NCBI GenBank assembly: GCA_964654825.1 | Contig: CAZZKG010000006.1 | Location: forward strand, 33,382-97,381 | DNA length: 64,000 nt | Reading direction: 5' to 3' | Source: CAZZKG01 sp964654825 | GTDB lineage: Bacteria > Gemmatimonadota > CAZMKB01 | In this document: positions 26,145 to 34,915 of the stretch, one piece after another | Layout of the letters: each line of letters starts with the position of its first letter | Numbering within the stretch: position 1 is the first letter of the stretch | Translations under genes and position numbers: made by a program | Notes under the pieces: model-generated | What the model saw: only the letters and a program-made list of their open reading frames with translations | What the model was told of the DNA's origin: nothing | Database searches by the model: none

Positions 26145-27434
26145 ATGAGCATGAATGAAATCAATGTAACAGTCAGAGAAGAGGGTGATTCCCACCGCAT
26201 TCTGTCGATCCGGGTTGCCGGTTCGAAGATGCAGAGGGAGAGAGAGAAGATCATAAAACGGTTCCAGAAAAAGGCCAAGATTCCCGGCTTTCGTCCCGGC
26301 AGGATCCCAAAACAGATCATCGAAAAAAATTTCCAGGACGACATCAAACTCGAATTGATGGAAACGGTTATTAAGGATGCGTACCGGGAAGCACTCAAAG
26401 AACAGGATCTCAATCCCATATCACAGCCACGATTTTCCAATGTCGAAACTTCACCCGATTCAACCATGTCATTCGATGCCACGTTCGATGTCAAACCGAA
26501 CGTGGAGGTGAGGCGATACACCGGTTTCAAGATCGAGAAGAAAGTGAGCACGGTATCCGATTCGGAGACAGAGAGGGTACTGGAGAGGTTGAGGAGAGAG
26601 CGGGCCGTCTCGAGTCCGGTCGATCGGCCGGCCCAGACAGGAGACCTCGTCAGCATGTCGTATATTTCGCTGAATGAGGATGGTACACCGATCAAGGACG
26701 AACCCACGAAGAGTATCGATGTTAACCTGGGCGATGGTGGAGTACTCAATGAGATAGAGAATGGAATTATCGGAATGAGCCCAACAGAAGAGAAGGAAAT
26801 CACAGTTACTTATCCTGGAGATTACTTCGTCGAGAGTCTCCGGCGGGCCACCCGAAAACTCATCATCACGGTGTCGGAAGTTAAGGAGGTTGTTCTGCCG
26901 CCTCTCGATGATGAGTTCGCAAAGAGTATCGATCCCGGCAAGGACCTGGAATCCCTCAGGGAGGAGATCAAAACACGACTCACGGAGGAAAAAGTACGGA
27001 AGGCAGAGAGAGATGTGACCGAGAAGCTGATCGACCTCGTGATCGAGGCGAATCCCTTCGAATCACCGAAGATTATTGTCGAAGGCTACCTCGATGAGTT
27101 TCTCCACAGACTTGCCGAAGAGCGGAAAGCAGCCGGGCAGGATTTCGATCCTGAAAAAGTGAGAGACGCCTATCGACCGGCAGCCGAGAGGGTTTTCAAG
27201 AAGAACTTCTTACTCGAGTCGATTGCCAGAGCCGAGAGCATAGATGTGACCGAAGACGACATGGAGAAAGAGCTTTTGAGTATTTCCCAGGGGTCAGAAC
27301 CATACCTCGAATCGCTGAGAAGAGGATTGGAAAAGGACTCCGGTGCGATGGAGAATTTTAAGTCTGATATCAAACACAAAAAAGTGACTGAATTCCTGAA
27401 AAACAATTCGGAAGTGAGAGAACAATATGAGTGA
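26145..27434 (+). CDS. tig: Trigger factor (ribosome-associated chaperone/PPIase)
   Basis: This protein of about 429 residues has an N-terminal ribosome-binding domain with the IPGFRPGRIPKQII motif (the G-F-R-x-G-x-x-P signature). The FKBP-like domain begins around GDLVSMSYISLNEDG, and an alpha-helical C-terminal arm with many Lys/Glu follows. It catches nascent chains at the ribosome exit. ATG 26145 is used (an ATG at 26151 is equally possible); the frame stays open further back only through the tRNA. The gene begins 19 bases after the tRNA and overlaps clpP by eight bases. Confidence 0.96.
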   Translation: MSMNEINVTVREEGDSHRILSIRVAGSKMQREREKIIKRFQKKAKIPGFRPGRIPKQIIEKNFQDDIKLELMETVIKDAYREALKEQDLNPISQPRFSNVETSPDSTMSFDATFDVKPNVEVRRYTGFKIEKKVSTVSDSETERVLERLRRERAVSSPVDRPAQTGDLVSMSYISLNEDGTPIKDEPTKSIDVNLGDGGVLNEIENGIIGMSPTEEKEITVTYPGDYFVESLRRATRKLIITVSEVKEVVLPPLDDEFAKSIDPGKDLESLREEIKTRLTEEKVRKAERDVTEKLIDLVIEANPFESPKIIVEGYLDEFLHRLAEERKAAGQDFDPEKVRDAYRPAAERVFKKNFLLESIARAESIDVTEDDMEKELLSISQGSEPYLESLRRGLEKDSGAMENFKSDIKHKKVTEFLKNNSEVREQYE

Positions 27435-28059
27435 ATCCAGGTTCGATCATCGTAATGAGAACCAGGCACCCCGAGTGCAGCACCTCGTTCCTATCGTCGT
27501 CGAAAAAACGGGTATGGGGGAGAGGGCGTATGACATCTTCTCGAGGCTCTTGAAGGATAGAATCATTTTCCTGGGGAGTCCTATCGACGATACCGTTGCC
27601 AATCTTGTTATCGCCCAGATGCTCTTTCTGGAAGCTGAAGATTCGACGAAAGACATCTACCTGTATATCAACAGTCCCGGTGGAGTAGCTTCCGCCGGTC
27701 TTGCGATATATGACACTGTTCAGTTCCTCAAGTGTGATGTGGCGACCATATGCATGGGGCTTGCTGCAAGCGCTGCGGCTATATTACTCGCCGCCGGGGC
27801 AAAGGGAAAGAGATCGGCTCTCCCACATTCCCGCATCATGATCCATCAGCCGCATGGAGGTATCCAGGGACAGGCGGCCGACATCGAGATACACGCAAAA
27901 GAAATCCTTGGACTTCGGGAACAGCTCAACCATATCCTGGCAAAGCACACCGGTCAGAAGATCGACCGCATTGCCAAGGATACCGACCGCAACTATTTTA
28001 TGTCGGCCGCTGAAGCTAAGAAGTACGGGATTCTCGATGAAGTGATCGAGAAACATTGA
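27427..28059 (+). CDS. clpP: ATP-dependent Clp protease proteolytic subunit
   Basis: This 210-residue serine peptidase has the ClpP core: RIIFLGSPIDD, YINSPGGVASAGLAIYDT, CMGLAASAAAILLAAG with the nucleophile Ser, and SRIMIHQPHGG with the catalytic His. The triad Asp lies further on near DRNYFMSA. An N-terminal HLVPIVVEKTGMGERAYDIF stretch is the usual mature start region, so about 13 residues may be a propeptide. The start overlaps the tig stop, so translation is coupled. It assembles as tetradecamers with ClpX. Confidence 0.97.
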   Translation: MSESRFDHRNENQAPRVQHLVPIVVEKTGMGERAYDIFSRLLKDRIIFLGSPIDDTVANLVIAQMLFLEAEDSTKDIYLYINSPGGVASAGLAIYDTVQFLKCDVATICMGLAASAAAILLAAGAKGKRSALPHSRIMIHQPHGGIQGQAADIEIHAKEILGLREQLNHILAKHTGQKIDRIAKDTDRNYFMSAAEAKKYGILDEVIEKH

Positions 28060-28131
28060 TGTATTTATCAGGGGAACAATATCGCTCCCTAATAATATAT
28101 ACTAGAGGAGACATAAACAGAGGGTATCAGG

Positions 28132-29391
28132 ATGAAAGATAAATCCGGAAAAGAATCGTACCGAGATTTTCGATGTTCATTCTGCGGGAAACCGCAGAAC
28201 AAGGTTGAGAAACTCATATCCGGGCCGTCGGTATTCATCTGCTCGGACTGCATACACCTGTGCAATGAGATCCTGAAAGAGGAAGAACTTCAGGAATCGA
28301 AACTGGGTACCAAGTCCGTACCTTCGCCTCAGGAAATTCACACGGTTCTGGACGATTATGTTATCGGACAGGAAAAAGCGAAGAGGGTCCTGTCCGTCGC
28401 CGTTTACAATCATTACAAACGTATCCTTTCTCCAAAATTCACTGATGATGTGGAGATCGACAAATCCAACATCCTCCTGGTCGGCCCTACCGGCGTCGGT
28501 AAAACCCTCCTTGCACAGACACTCGCAAAATTTCTCAGGGTTCCCTTTGCAATCGCTGATGCGACGACGCTCACCGAAGCGGGATACGTCGGTGAAGACG
28601 TCGAGAACATCCTCGTGAGACTTCTCCAGGCGGCCGATTACAACATTCATGAGGCCGAACGCGGAATCGTCTACATCGACGAGATCGACAAGATATCGAG
28701 GAAATCCGAGAATCCATCAATCACTCGTGATGTTTCCGGTGAAGGTGTCCAGCAGGCACTCCTGAAGATCCTGGAAGGGACCGTTGCCTCGGTCCCACCA
28801 CAGGGGGGGAGAAAACATCCCCAGCAGGAGTACATCAGCATCAACACGCGGGACATCCTCTTTATCTGCGGCGGTGCATTCAACGGGCTCGACAGGTTGA
28901 TCGAACGCCGTGTGGGGATGCAGGGGATCGGCTTCGGCGTGGAGATGAAGAGGAGGGAACAGGAGAGCCAGGTTCAGGTAATAGCGATGGCGGAGCCGGA
29001 TGATTTCATCAAATACGGTCTCATACCCGAGCTCATCGGCAGGTTGCCTGTCTACTCTCACCTCAGTGAGCTCGACAGGAGTGCTCTCATCAGTATACTC
29101 ACTTATCCCAAGAACGCAATCATCAAGCAGTACGTCAAGATCTTCAAGATGGAAAATGTCAAACTCACGTTCAAAGACGATGCCATCGAAGAGATCGCAA
29201 TTCTGGCTATTAAACGAGGGACCGGCGCTCGAGGACTCAGGTCGGTTGTCGAGGATATCATGCTGGACCTCATGTATGATATTCCCTCGCGGAAGGACAT
29301 CAAAGAGATCATCATGACTCCTGAAGCCGTCCGCAAGGAAAAACCTCCTGTCGTGATCCTGGAGGAGAAGAGGAAGAAGAAAGAGGCCTGA
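28132..29391 (+). CDS. clpX: ClpX AAA+ unfoldase
   Basis: This 419-residue protein begins with the C4 zinc-binding domain (CSFCGK ... CSDC). The AAA+ module follows, with Walker A GPTGVGKTLLAQ, Walker B IVYIDEIDKI, the RERRVGMQGIGFG-type pore region IERRVGMQGIGFG, and the ClpP-binding IGF loop. Sensor regions near RGTGARGLRSVVED close the domain. It unfolds substrates for ClpP and sits 72 bp downstream of it. The lon ATG follows directly after the stop, so clpX and lon are co-transcribed. Confidence 0.97.
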   Translation: MKDKSGKESYRDFRCSFCGKPQNKVEKLISGPSVFICSDCIHLCNEILKEEELQESKLGTKSVPSPQEIHTVLDDYVIGQEKAKRVLSVAVYNHYKRILSPKFTDDVEIDKSNILLVGPTGVGKTLLAQTLAKFLRVPFAIADATTLTEAGYVGEDVENILVRLLQAADYNIHEAERGIVYIDEIDKISRKSENPSITRDVSGEGVQQALLKILEGTVASVPPQGGRKHPQQEYISINTRDILFICGGAFNGLDRLIERRVGMQGIGFGVEMKRREQESQVQVIAMAEPDDFIKYGLIPELIGRLPVYSHLSELDRSALISILTYPKNAIIKQYVKIFKMENVKLTFKDDAIEEIAILAIKRGTGARGLRSVVEDIMLDLMYDIPSRKDIKEIIMTPEAVRKEKPPVVILEEKRKKKEA

Positions 29392-31800
29392 ATGAAGCTC
29401 AGTATAAACAAAGAGGGCGAGATCATCGAACTCGAAGACATGTTACCGGTCATCCCGTTGCGGGATGTGGTCATCTATCCCAACATGGTCGTACCACTTC
29501 TGGTCGGACGGGAGGCTTCGGTCGCCGCCCTCGAATTATCCATGCTGGGTGACAAACTACTGTTCCTGGCTCCCCAGCTCGAGAGTGACATAAGCGAACC
29601 CGAACCGGCGGACCTGTATGACATCGGGACCATATCCAGGATTCTCCAGATGGTAAAACTCCCGAATGGGACAGTGAAAGTTCTTGTCGAGGGGATCGAA
29701 CGGGCAATCCCGGTTGCCTACACGCAGGAGAAGGAGTATCTGAATGTTCAGATAGAGTTATTCTCGATGGGAGAGAAAAAGGGGAAGAAGATCGAAGCCA
29801 TAGCCAGAAGATCCATGGCGCTGTTCGAAGATTATGTGAAATTCAACAATCGTCTTCCCGAAGAGCTCCTCGCAACTCTCCAAAACGTCTCGGGCAACGT
29901 CCGGCTTCTCTATCTCATTGCGAGTCACCTGCTGCTCAAGCTTTCCGACAAGGTGGCACTCCTCGAGATTCCTACACTCTATGAAGCGTTCGAAGAGACG
30001 AACCGCATCATGGTTTCAGAGATCGAGATCCTCAAGCTCGAGAAGAAGATCGAGGGCGAAGTCAAGAGCCAGGTTCTCAAGAACCAGAAGGAATTCTACC
30101 TCCAGGAACAGCTGAAAGCCATCTACAAAGAACTGGGGGACGCGGAGGATCAAGGGGATGAGATACTCGAGCTTCAGGAAAAAGCCGAGAAGGTAGGCCT
30201 ACCCAAGGATGTAATGGAAAAAGCTGAAAAAGAGATAAGAAAGCTTTCGAAAATGGCTCCCCTCTCACCCGAAGCCACTGTCATCAGGAATTATCTCGAC
30301 TGGATCCTGGGTATACCCTGGAAGAAGAGGACACGAGACAATCTCTCGATCGAAGAGGCCGAGCGGATCCTCGACGAAGACCACTACGGCCTGGAAAAAG
30401 CGAAGGAAAGGATACTCGAATACATCGCGGTTCTCAAGCTTGTAGGGAAGATGAAGGGCCCGATCCTCTGTCTGGTCGGTCCCCCCGGTGTCGGCAAGAC
30501 ATCCCTGGCCCGATCGATCGGGAGGGCGCTCGGACGGAAAATCGTCAGGATCTCACTGGGGGGTATACGGGACGAGGCTGAGATCAGGGGACACAGGAAG
30601 ACATACATCGGAGCCCTCCCGGGCAGGATCATCCAGGCGATGAAGAAAGCCGGTACGGTCAATCCGGTGATGCTGCTCGATGAGGTTGACAAGATGAGCG
30701 TCGACTTCCGGGGCGATCCATCGGCAGCCCTCCTCGAAGCCCTCGACCCCGAACAGAACCACGCATTCAGCGATCACTACCTCGAGGTCGACTACGATCT
30801 CTCGAAAGTCATGTTTATAACTACGGCGAATGTCCTCTATTCCATCCATCCCGCTCTGAAGGACAGGATGGAGATCATCCGCCTCCCGGGCTACCTGGAA
30901 AACGAAAAGATCGAGATTGCCCGGCAGTTTCTGATTCCGAAGCAGTTGAAATCCCACGGGCTGAGTGCCGATCACGTGCAGTTCAGTAAAAAGGCAATCA
31001 GTACTATAGTCACCAAATATACACGAGAGGCCGGTGTCCGAAATCTCGAGAGGGAGATCAGCAGGATATGCAGGAAAATAGCCCGGAGGGTGGCGGCGAA
31101 AGGACAACCCAGAAAGATGAAGATCGGCGAGAAAGAGATCTACCGGTACCTCGGTACGATCAAATTCTTCGAAGCGGAACTCGAAAAAACCGATGAAGTG
31201 GGAGTGGCGACGGGACTCGCCTGGACAGAAGCCGGTGGAGAAATCCTCTCGATCGAAGTGTCCGTCGTGCCCGGCAAAGGCGTCCTCACCCTCACCGGGA
31301 AACTCGGTGATGTGATGAAGGAGTCGGCCGAGGCCGCACTGTCATACATCAGGTCACGGGCCAAGCTGCTGAGTCTCGAAGACAACTTCCACAAAAAATA
31401 CGACGTCCACGTTCACATCCCCGAGGGAGCAATACCGAAAGACGGCCCTTCCGCCGGGATAACAATAGCCACAGCCCTTATCTCAGCACTCGTCAAGCTG
31501 CCGGTGAAAAGAGACATCGCTCTCACCGGCGAGATCACCTTGCGGGGGAGGGTGCTTCCCATCGGCGGTCTCAAAGAAAAATCCGTTGCTGCCCTTCGAG
31601 CCGGTGCCAGGGTACTCGTTGCACCGGCAAAAAACGGAAAAGACCTCGAAGACCTGCCGGGCGAGGTGCGGAAGAACATGAAGATCACCCTCGTCGACAC
31701 TATGGATGACGTTCTCTCGATAGCGATTCCGGGTCTGGCCGCTCGGGGCGGCAAGAAAAAGAAAGTGCCCTCCGAGAGAGGACACGCGTACCCCCACTAA
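29392..31800 (+). CDS. lon: ATP-dependent protease Lon (LonA type)
   Basis: This 802-residue protein has the LonA layout: N-terminal LAN domain (PVIPLRDVVIYPNMVVPL), coiled helical region (KNQKEFYLQEQLKAIYKELG), AAA+ domain with GPPGVGKTSLARSIG and NPVMLLDEVDKMS, and C-terminal protease domain. The protease domain has the Ser-Lys dyad (KDGPSAGIT and GLKEKSVAALRAG). It degrades misfolded and short-lived regulatory proteins. It starts immediately after the clpX stop, with AAAGAGG as ribosome-binding site inside clpX. Confidence 0.97.
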   Translation: MKLSINKEGEIIELEDMLPVIPLRDVVIYPNMVVPLLVGREASVAALELSMLGDKLLFLAPQLESDISEPEPADLYDIGTISRILQMVKLPNGTVKVLVEGIERAIPVAYTQEKEYLNVQIELFSMGEKKGKKIEAIARRSMALFEDYVKFNNRLPEELLATLQNVSGNVRLLYLIASHLLLKLSDKVALLEIPTLYEAFEETNRIMVSEIEILKLEKKIEGEVKSQVLKNQKEFYLQEQLKAIYKELGDAEDQGDEILELQEKAEKVGLPKDVMEKAEKEIRKLSKMAPLSPEATVIRNYLDWILGIPWKKRTRDNLSIEEAERILDEDHYGLEKAKERILEYIAVLKLVGKMKGPILCLVGPPGVGKTSLARSIGRALGRKIVRISLGGIRDEAEIRGHRKTYIGALPGRIIQAMKKAGTVNPVMLLDEVDKMSVDFRGDPSAALLEALDPEQNHAFSDHYLEVDYDLSKVMFITTANVLYSIHPALKDRMEIIRLPGYLENEKIEIARQFLIPKQLKSHGLSADHVQFSKKAISTIVTKYTREAGVRNLEREISRICRKIARRVAAKGQPRKMKIGEKEIYRYLGTIKFFEAELEKTDEVGVATGLAWTEAGGEILSIEVSVVPGKGVLTLTGKLGDVMKESAEAALSYIRSRAKLLSLEDNFHKKYDVHVHIPEGAIPKDGPSAGITIATALISALVKLPVKRDIALTGEITLRGRVLPIGGLKEKSVAALRAGARVLVAPAKNGKDLEDLPGEVRKNMKITLVDTMDDVLSIAIPGLAARGGKKKKVPSERGHAYPH

Positions 31801-31840
31801 TCCATAAGATTTCGATAAACACCTGGGCTGAACGACGCCA

Positions 31841-32428
31841 TTGAAAATCAGCACCGTCAAGCTCGTCAAGAAGATCCGTATCCAGGCGGACATCCCTGCG
31901 CGGGGCCCGGCCGAGGTCTGTTTCGTCGGCAGGTCGAACGTTGGAAAATCCTCAGCGATGAACACGCTCGTCGGCAGACATGTTCTCTCACCGGTGAGCA
32001 AGAATCCCGGGCGAACCAGACAACTCCTCTACTACCTGATCAATGAGAAATTCTATTTCGTCGATCTGCCCGGTTACGGGTTCGCCAGGCGGAACCAGGC
32101 CGATAGGGACAGGTGGCATGCGTTGCTGGATGCATATCTCGCTCGAGATACCAACCCGAAAGGGATTATCCACATCCTGGACATCAGGCACGATCCGAGT
32201 GAGCTCGACATGGAGATGATCTCCTGGCTTGCAGAGAGCGGCAAGCCGACTTTGATCCTCTTGACGAAAGCCGACAAGCTCTCGAAGGGAAAAATAAAAA
32301 CGAGAGTCCTTCAGATCGCCCATGACATTCCGGGCATCGACCCTGGAAGTCTCATCTCCTTCTCGGCCAAGACAGGGGATGGGAAGAAAGACGTGTGGGG
32401 GGCAATCTCGTCGCTCCTTCGGATATAA
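31841..32428 (+). CDS. engB: Ribosome biogenesis GTPase EngB/YsxC
   Basis: This 195-residue small GTPase has the G1 motif GRSNVGKSSAMNTL, a G2 region NPGRTRQLLYY, G3 DLPGYGFARR, G4 LLTKADKL and G5 SFSAKTGDG. EngB acts in 50S subunit assembly. Translation appears to start at TTG 31841: an in-frame TGA lies at 31829-31831, and no ATG or GTG precedes the conserved KLVKKIRIQADIP segment. The ribosome-binding site is weak, so expression probably depends on coupling with lon 40 bp upstream. Placement after lon is common. Confidence 0.95.
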   Translation: MKISTVKLVKKIRIQADIPARGPAEVCFVGRSNVGKSSAMNTLVGRHVLSPVSKNPGRTRQLLYYLINEKFYFVDLPGYGFARRNQADRDRWHALLDAYLARDTNPKGIIHILDIRHDPSELDMEMISWLAESGKPTLILLTKADKLSKGKIKTRVLQIAHDIPGIDPGSLISFSAKTGDGKKDVWGAISSLLRI

Positions 32429-32681
32429 ATCAGAGCTCTCTTCCCTCAGATCGAATGTGCATCAGTGCCCTTCAAAACTCGATGGTTTGCTCGTGTGGTG
32501 CAAATATTCTAACGAACGTAAAGCGGCCGTATTGTTTCAGATAATAACGTATACCTGGATGAAATTCGGCTGAAAGTGTAGACATGTAATCATCAAAGTG
32601 ATGAAATGACTGACGTGGATGGACCGCTCTTGATTGATCTTTATCAAATGAACACGTTAGTAATATATTCAAAGACCAGGA
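32429..32681. other. Non-coding spacer
   Basis: I see no gene or clear structure here beyond short hairpins (for example CATCA/TGATG near 32590). It separates engB from the transposase remnant. Confidence 0.4.
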
Positions 32682-33598
32682 TCAGGCAGCCTGGCGATAG
32701 TAAAACCGAAGCAGACCACCCAGGCGTTCCCGACATCGGATATCCTCATCAGTATCAACAGGTGTTGGTTCAGGATCAATGATCTGATTCGCAAGTCCTT
32801 GGTGATTCCGTTCCCGGTGGTAATGATCCAGGTAATTTCGAATAGTTCGCTGCAGTGATCCAACGCCGAAGAAGATCATCTTGTTCAGGCATTCATGTTT
32901 TATGGATTTCACAAAGCGTTCAGCAAAAGCATTGCAATTCGGGGCTCTTACGGGGAGTGCGTGATTCCTGCAAGATAGACTTTTCGGGTCGAAAGCTCCA
33001 TGAAGAATAGGATATAGAACGTTACAAGGCTACTGAGTGTCCACACCTCGACGGTGAAGAAATCGGCTGCAGTAAAGGTCTCCCAATGGACCTTCAAGAA
33101 TGTGTTCCAGGTTGTTCGTTTCATACGCTCAGGTGCTGGCTCGATGCCATGACGCTTCAAGATATTTGCAATGGAGGTGGGAGCGACCTTGTGGCCGAGA
33201 TTCTTCAGGGTACCTTGGATTCTATCATATCCCCAGCTCGAATTTTCGGTAGCCATGCGAACTACCAACTCGGTAATCTTCTTCATGACCGGTGGCCGTC
33301 CAGGACCCTTTCTCGGACAGGTCCATTTCAAGGCTGTGAGCTTTCGATGCCAGGCGATCAGGGTATCGGGAGTCACGATGGTGGCAAACCTGAATAGGAG
33401 CTTATGACCCAGTATCTTACTCTTCCTTGCAAGCCTGCGGCGCTGGTCATCGTTCAGCCTGAGACGTCTTCCTTTGTGGAGTTCCTTTAAAACTCGGTTT
33501 TCCTCGATAAGGTAATCAATGATATTCTGCTGATGCCTGTTGACCCAGCCAGAGAAGACCATCAGGAGCAGTTGTAGGGGTTGAAGTGTCGTTTTCAT
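32682..33598 (-). pseudogene. Integrase-core (rve/DDE) transposase with internal deletion
   Basis: The N-terminal part (33598-32948, 216 residues) has a helix-turn-helix region and the start of a DDE integrase core: SWGYDRIQGTLKNLGHKVA, then FTAADFFTVEVW with the first catalytic Asp. It ends in a stop right after GITHSP. The C-terminal part continues in another frame from about 32940: RAPNCNAFAERFVKSIKHE carries the catalytic Glu, and YHRERNHQGL follows. The section that normally holds the second Asp (the M-D-R-D block) is missing, so the element has lost about 60 residues and changed frame. It is not functional. No clear terminal inverted repeats were found. Confidence 0.88.
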
Positions 33599-33965
33599 AG
33601 TCCGGAGATATTATACTCAACCGTCTGCAAAGCAAGCTTTATGTTTCGGTCCAATAAATGGACCCTTCGGGGTCCTGTTGAGAAACAGCAGTGAAATGTT
33701 CGTGCCGGATCGGCACTGATGGGAGCACACGATTCACAACTGCTTGGGAGATAAAGGATCGGGAGATTATCCAGGAAATATCTGGTGGTGGGATGGACAC
33801 GGAACACTGTACTTCGATCGTGGAAAACCACGAACGGGAACGGTGACAATAATACCCGACCTTCCCGGGCATCAGCCGGCTACAGCACCCCTACTCATGC
33901 CGGATCGCGTCCACCGTAAATGGTGACTATCCCTGTTTATACTTCGCTGCTCGTGGTGCAGGCGG
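33599..33965. other. Non-coding accessory spacer with hairpins
   Basis: This holds a perfect GGACCC-TTCG-GGGTCC stem-loop with a UUCG-type tetraloop (33660-33675), a GTGCCG/CGGCAC palindrome near 33697-33711, and the degenerate REP-like motif at 33918-33940. No gene is evident. Confidence 0.55.
33918..33940 (+). repeat. REP-like family 1 motif, degenerate copy
   Basis: Matches the last 23 bases of the 27-bp arm at 20662-20688 with two substitutions. Same orientation as the copy at 34803-34829. Together they flank the two small genes between them. Confidence 0.75.
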
Positions 33966-34295
33966 TTAAAACCGGATCCGGGCCGCGCAGGTGAAGCTTG
34001 TGAAGTACTTCGTCCACATGGTGTCTGTGGATCGATATTCATTATCGTATAAAAGATAATCCACCAGTGATTCCCTGACCCGCATCAGTTCCCGAAGCCG
34101 TTTCCTGTTCGAGGGATCGGCCGCAGTGAGATCGATCAATTCGAGCATACGATCAACCGCCCGATTGAAATATGCATCGTTTTTCCTGCTCTTCCACCGG
34201 ATGGCTCTCTCGACTTCACTCCCTATGTTGGCCATCTGCTCGAGGAATGTCATGTTCTGCCATCTGCCGTCTGCGAGAGATTTATGATAGGTCAT
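33966..34295 (-). CDS. Conserved hypothetical protein paired with DUF5674
   Basis: This 109-residue soluble protein contains FLEQMANIGSEVERAIRWK and DLTAADPSNRKRLRELMRVR, and ends KYFTSFTCAARIRF. I recognise this as a conserved hypothetical family often placed beside DUF5674 genes in metagenomic bacteria. I know no function for it. It is helical and charged, with no membrane segment or signal. Its start overlaps the stop of the upstream DUF5674 gene by four bases (ATGA), so the two are translated together. A toxin-antitoxin-like or mobile-cassette role is only a guess. Confidence 0.8.
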   Translation of the reverse strand: MTYHKSLADGRWQNMTFLEQMANIGSEVERAIRWKSRKNDAYFNRAVDRMLELIDLTAADPSNRKRLRELMRVRESLVDYLLYDNEYRSTDTMWTKYFTSFTCAARIRF

Positions 34296-34633
34296 GGTTC
34301 CACCAGCTCGTTCACGATATCGATAATTCTTTTACGAACGTCCGGATCATCGATAGTCCGGCTTCGATTTCCCTGAGATGGACGGATATTGATCATGGAA
34401 TCAAATTCAACAAAATCGTCTCCTTCGAGTTCAGGATAAAGATTGATACCCCACAGGTCAGCCTGTTTAGATCCATTCTGGAGCAGATAACTCTCCTGAT
34501 CAGCATGGAGTTCCGCCTCAACGACCATGATCCTTTTACGAACATCAACCACCGCTTTTACCAGATCACCGAACATCCTTTCTGCCATCTCTTTTAATTC
34601 GTCGATTTTGATTTTACTTTCGATAACTTTCAT
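34292..34633 (-). CDS. DUF5674 family protein
   Basis: This 113-residue protein has an N-terminal helical segment (IDELKEMAERMFGDLVKAVV), the VVEAELHADQESYLLQNGS block, then DLWGINLYPELEGDDFVEFDSMINIRP. These match my memory of DUF5674. Function is not established. It is the first gene of a two-gene unit with 33966-34295. The unit is bracketed by two same-orientation copies of the REP-like motif at 33918 and 34803, which suggests horizontal movement as a cassette. Confidence 0.8.
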   Translation of the reverse strand: MKVIESKIKIDELKEMAERMFGDLVKAVVDVRKRIMVVEAELHADQESYLLQNGSKQADLWGINLYPELEGDDFVEFDSMINIRPSQGNRSRTIDDPDVRKRIIDIVNELVEP

Positions 34634-34802
34634 AGCATATGAGTAATATAACGCGTCGGTAATTTCAAGTGTCGCATCTTCAACATGTTTTACGATGACT
34701 GATTATTCTGAAGTCAAATTGTAAAGTCGAACGACGGGAAAATGGCCCGCGATTAAACGGAGGCATAGGCGAAGGAAACCTCCTCTCGTTTTCGGCACTA
34801 AC

Positions 34803-34829
34803 AAATAAATGGTGACTGTCCCTATTTAT
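34803..34829 (+). repeat. REP-like family 1 motif, exact 27-base copy
   Basis: All 27 bases match the right arm of the inverted repeat at 20662-20688. It lies just upstream of the promoter at 34849-34877 and downstream of nothing recognisable. Confidence 0.85.
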
Positions 34830-34848
34830 TAAATACAGTTTTTCGTCA

Positions 34849-34877
34849 TTGACACAGGGAGGGATCGGGATTACAAT
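34849..34877 (+). promoter_or_regulatory. Consensus sigma-70 promoter
   Basis: TTGACA at 34849-34854, a 17-base spacer and TACAAT at 34872-34877. It precedes the gene at 34916 by about 30 bases after the predicted start. Confidence 0.75.
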
Positions 34878-34915
34878 TAGATAGCGTATTTACCGCCATA
34901 GCGGAGGGCTGAAAG

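Noticed and set aside
33966..34633. Classical toxin-antitoxin pair
   Set aside because: Small size and coupling fit, but no toxin or antitoxin motif (RelE, PIN, AbrB, etc.) is seen, so I kept it as DUF5674 plus partner.
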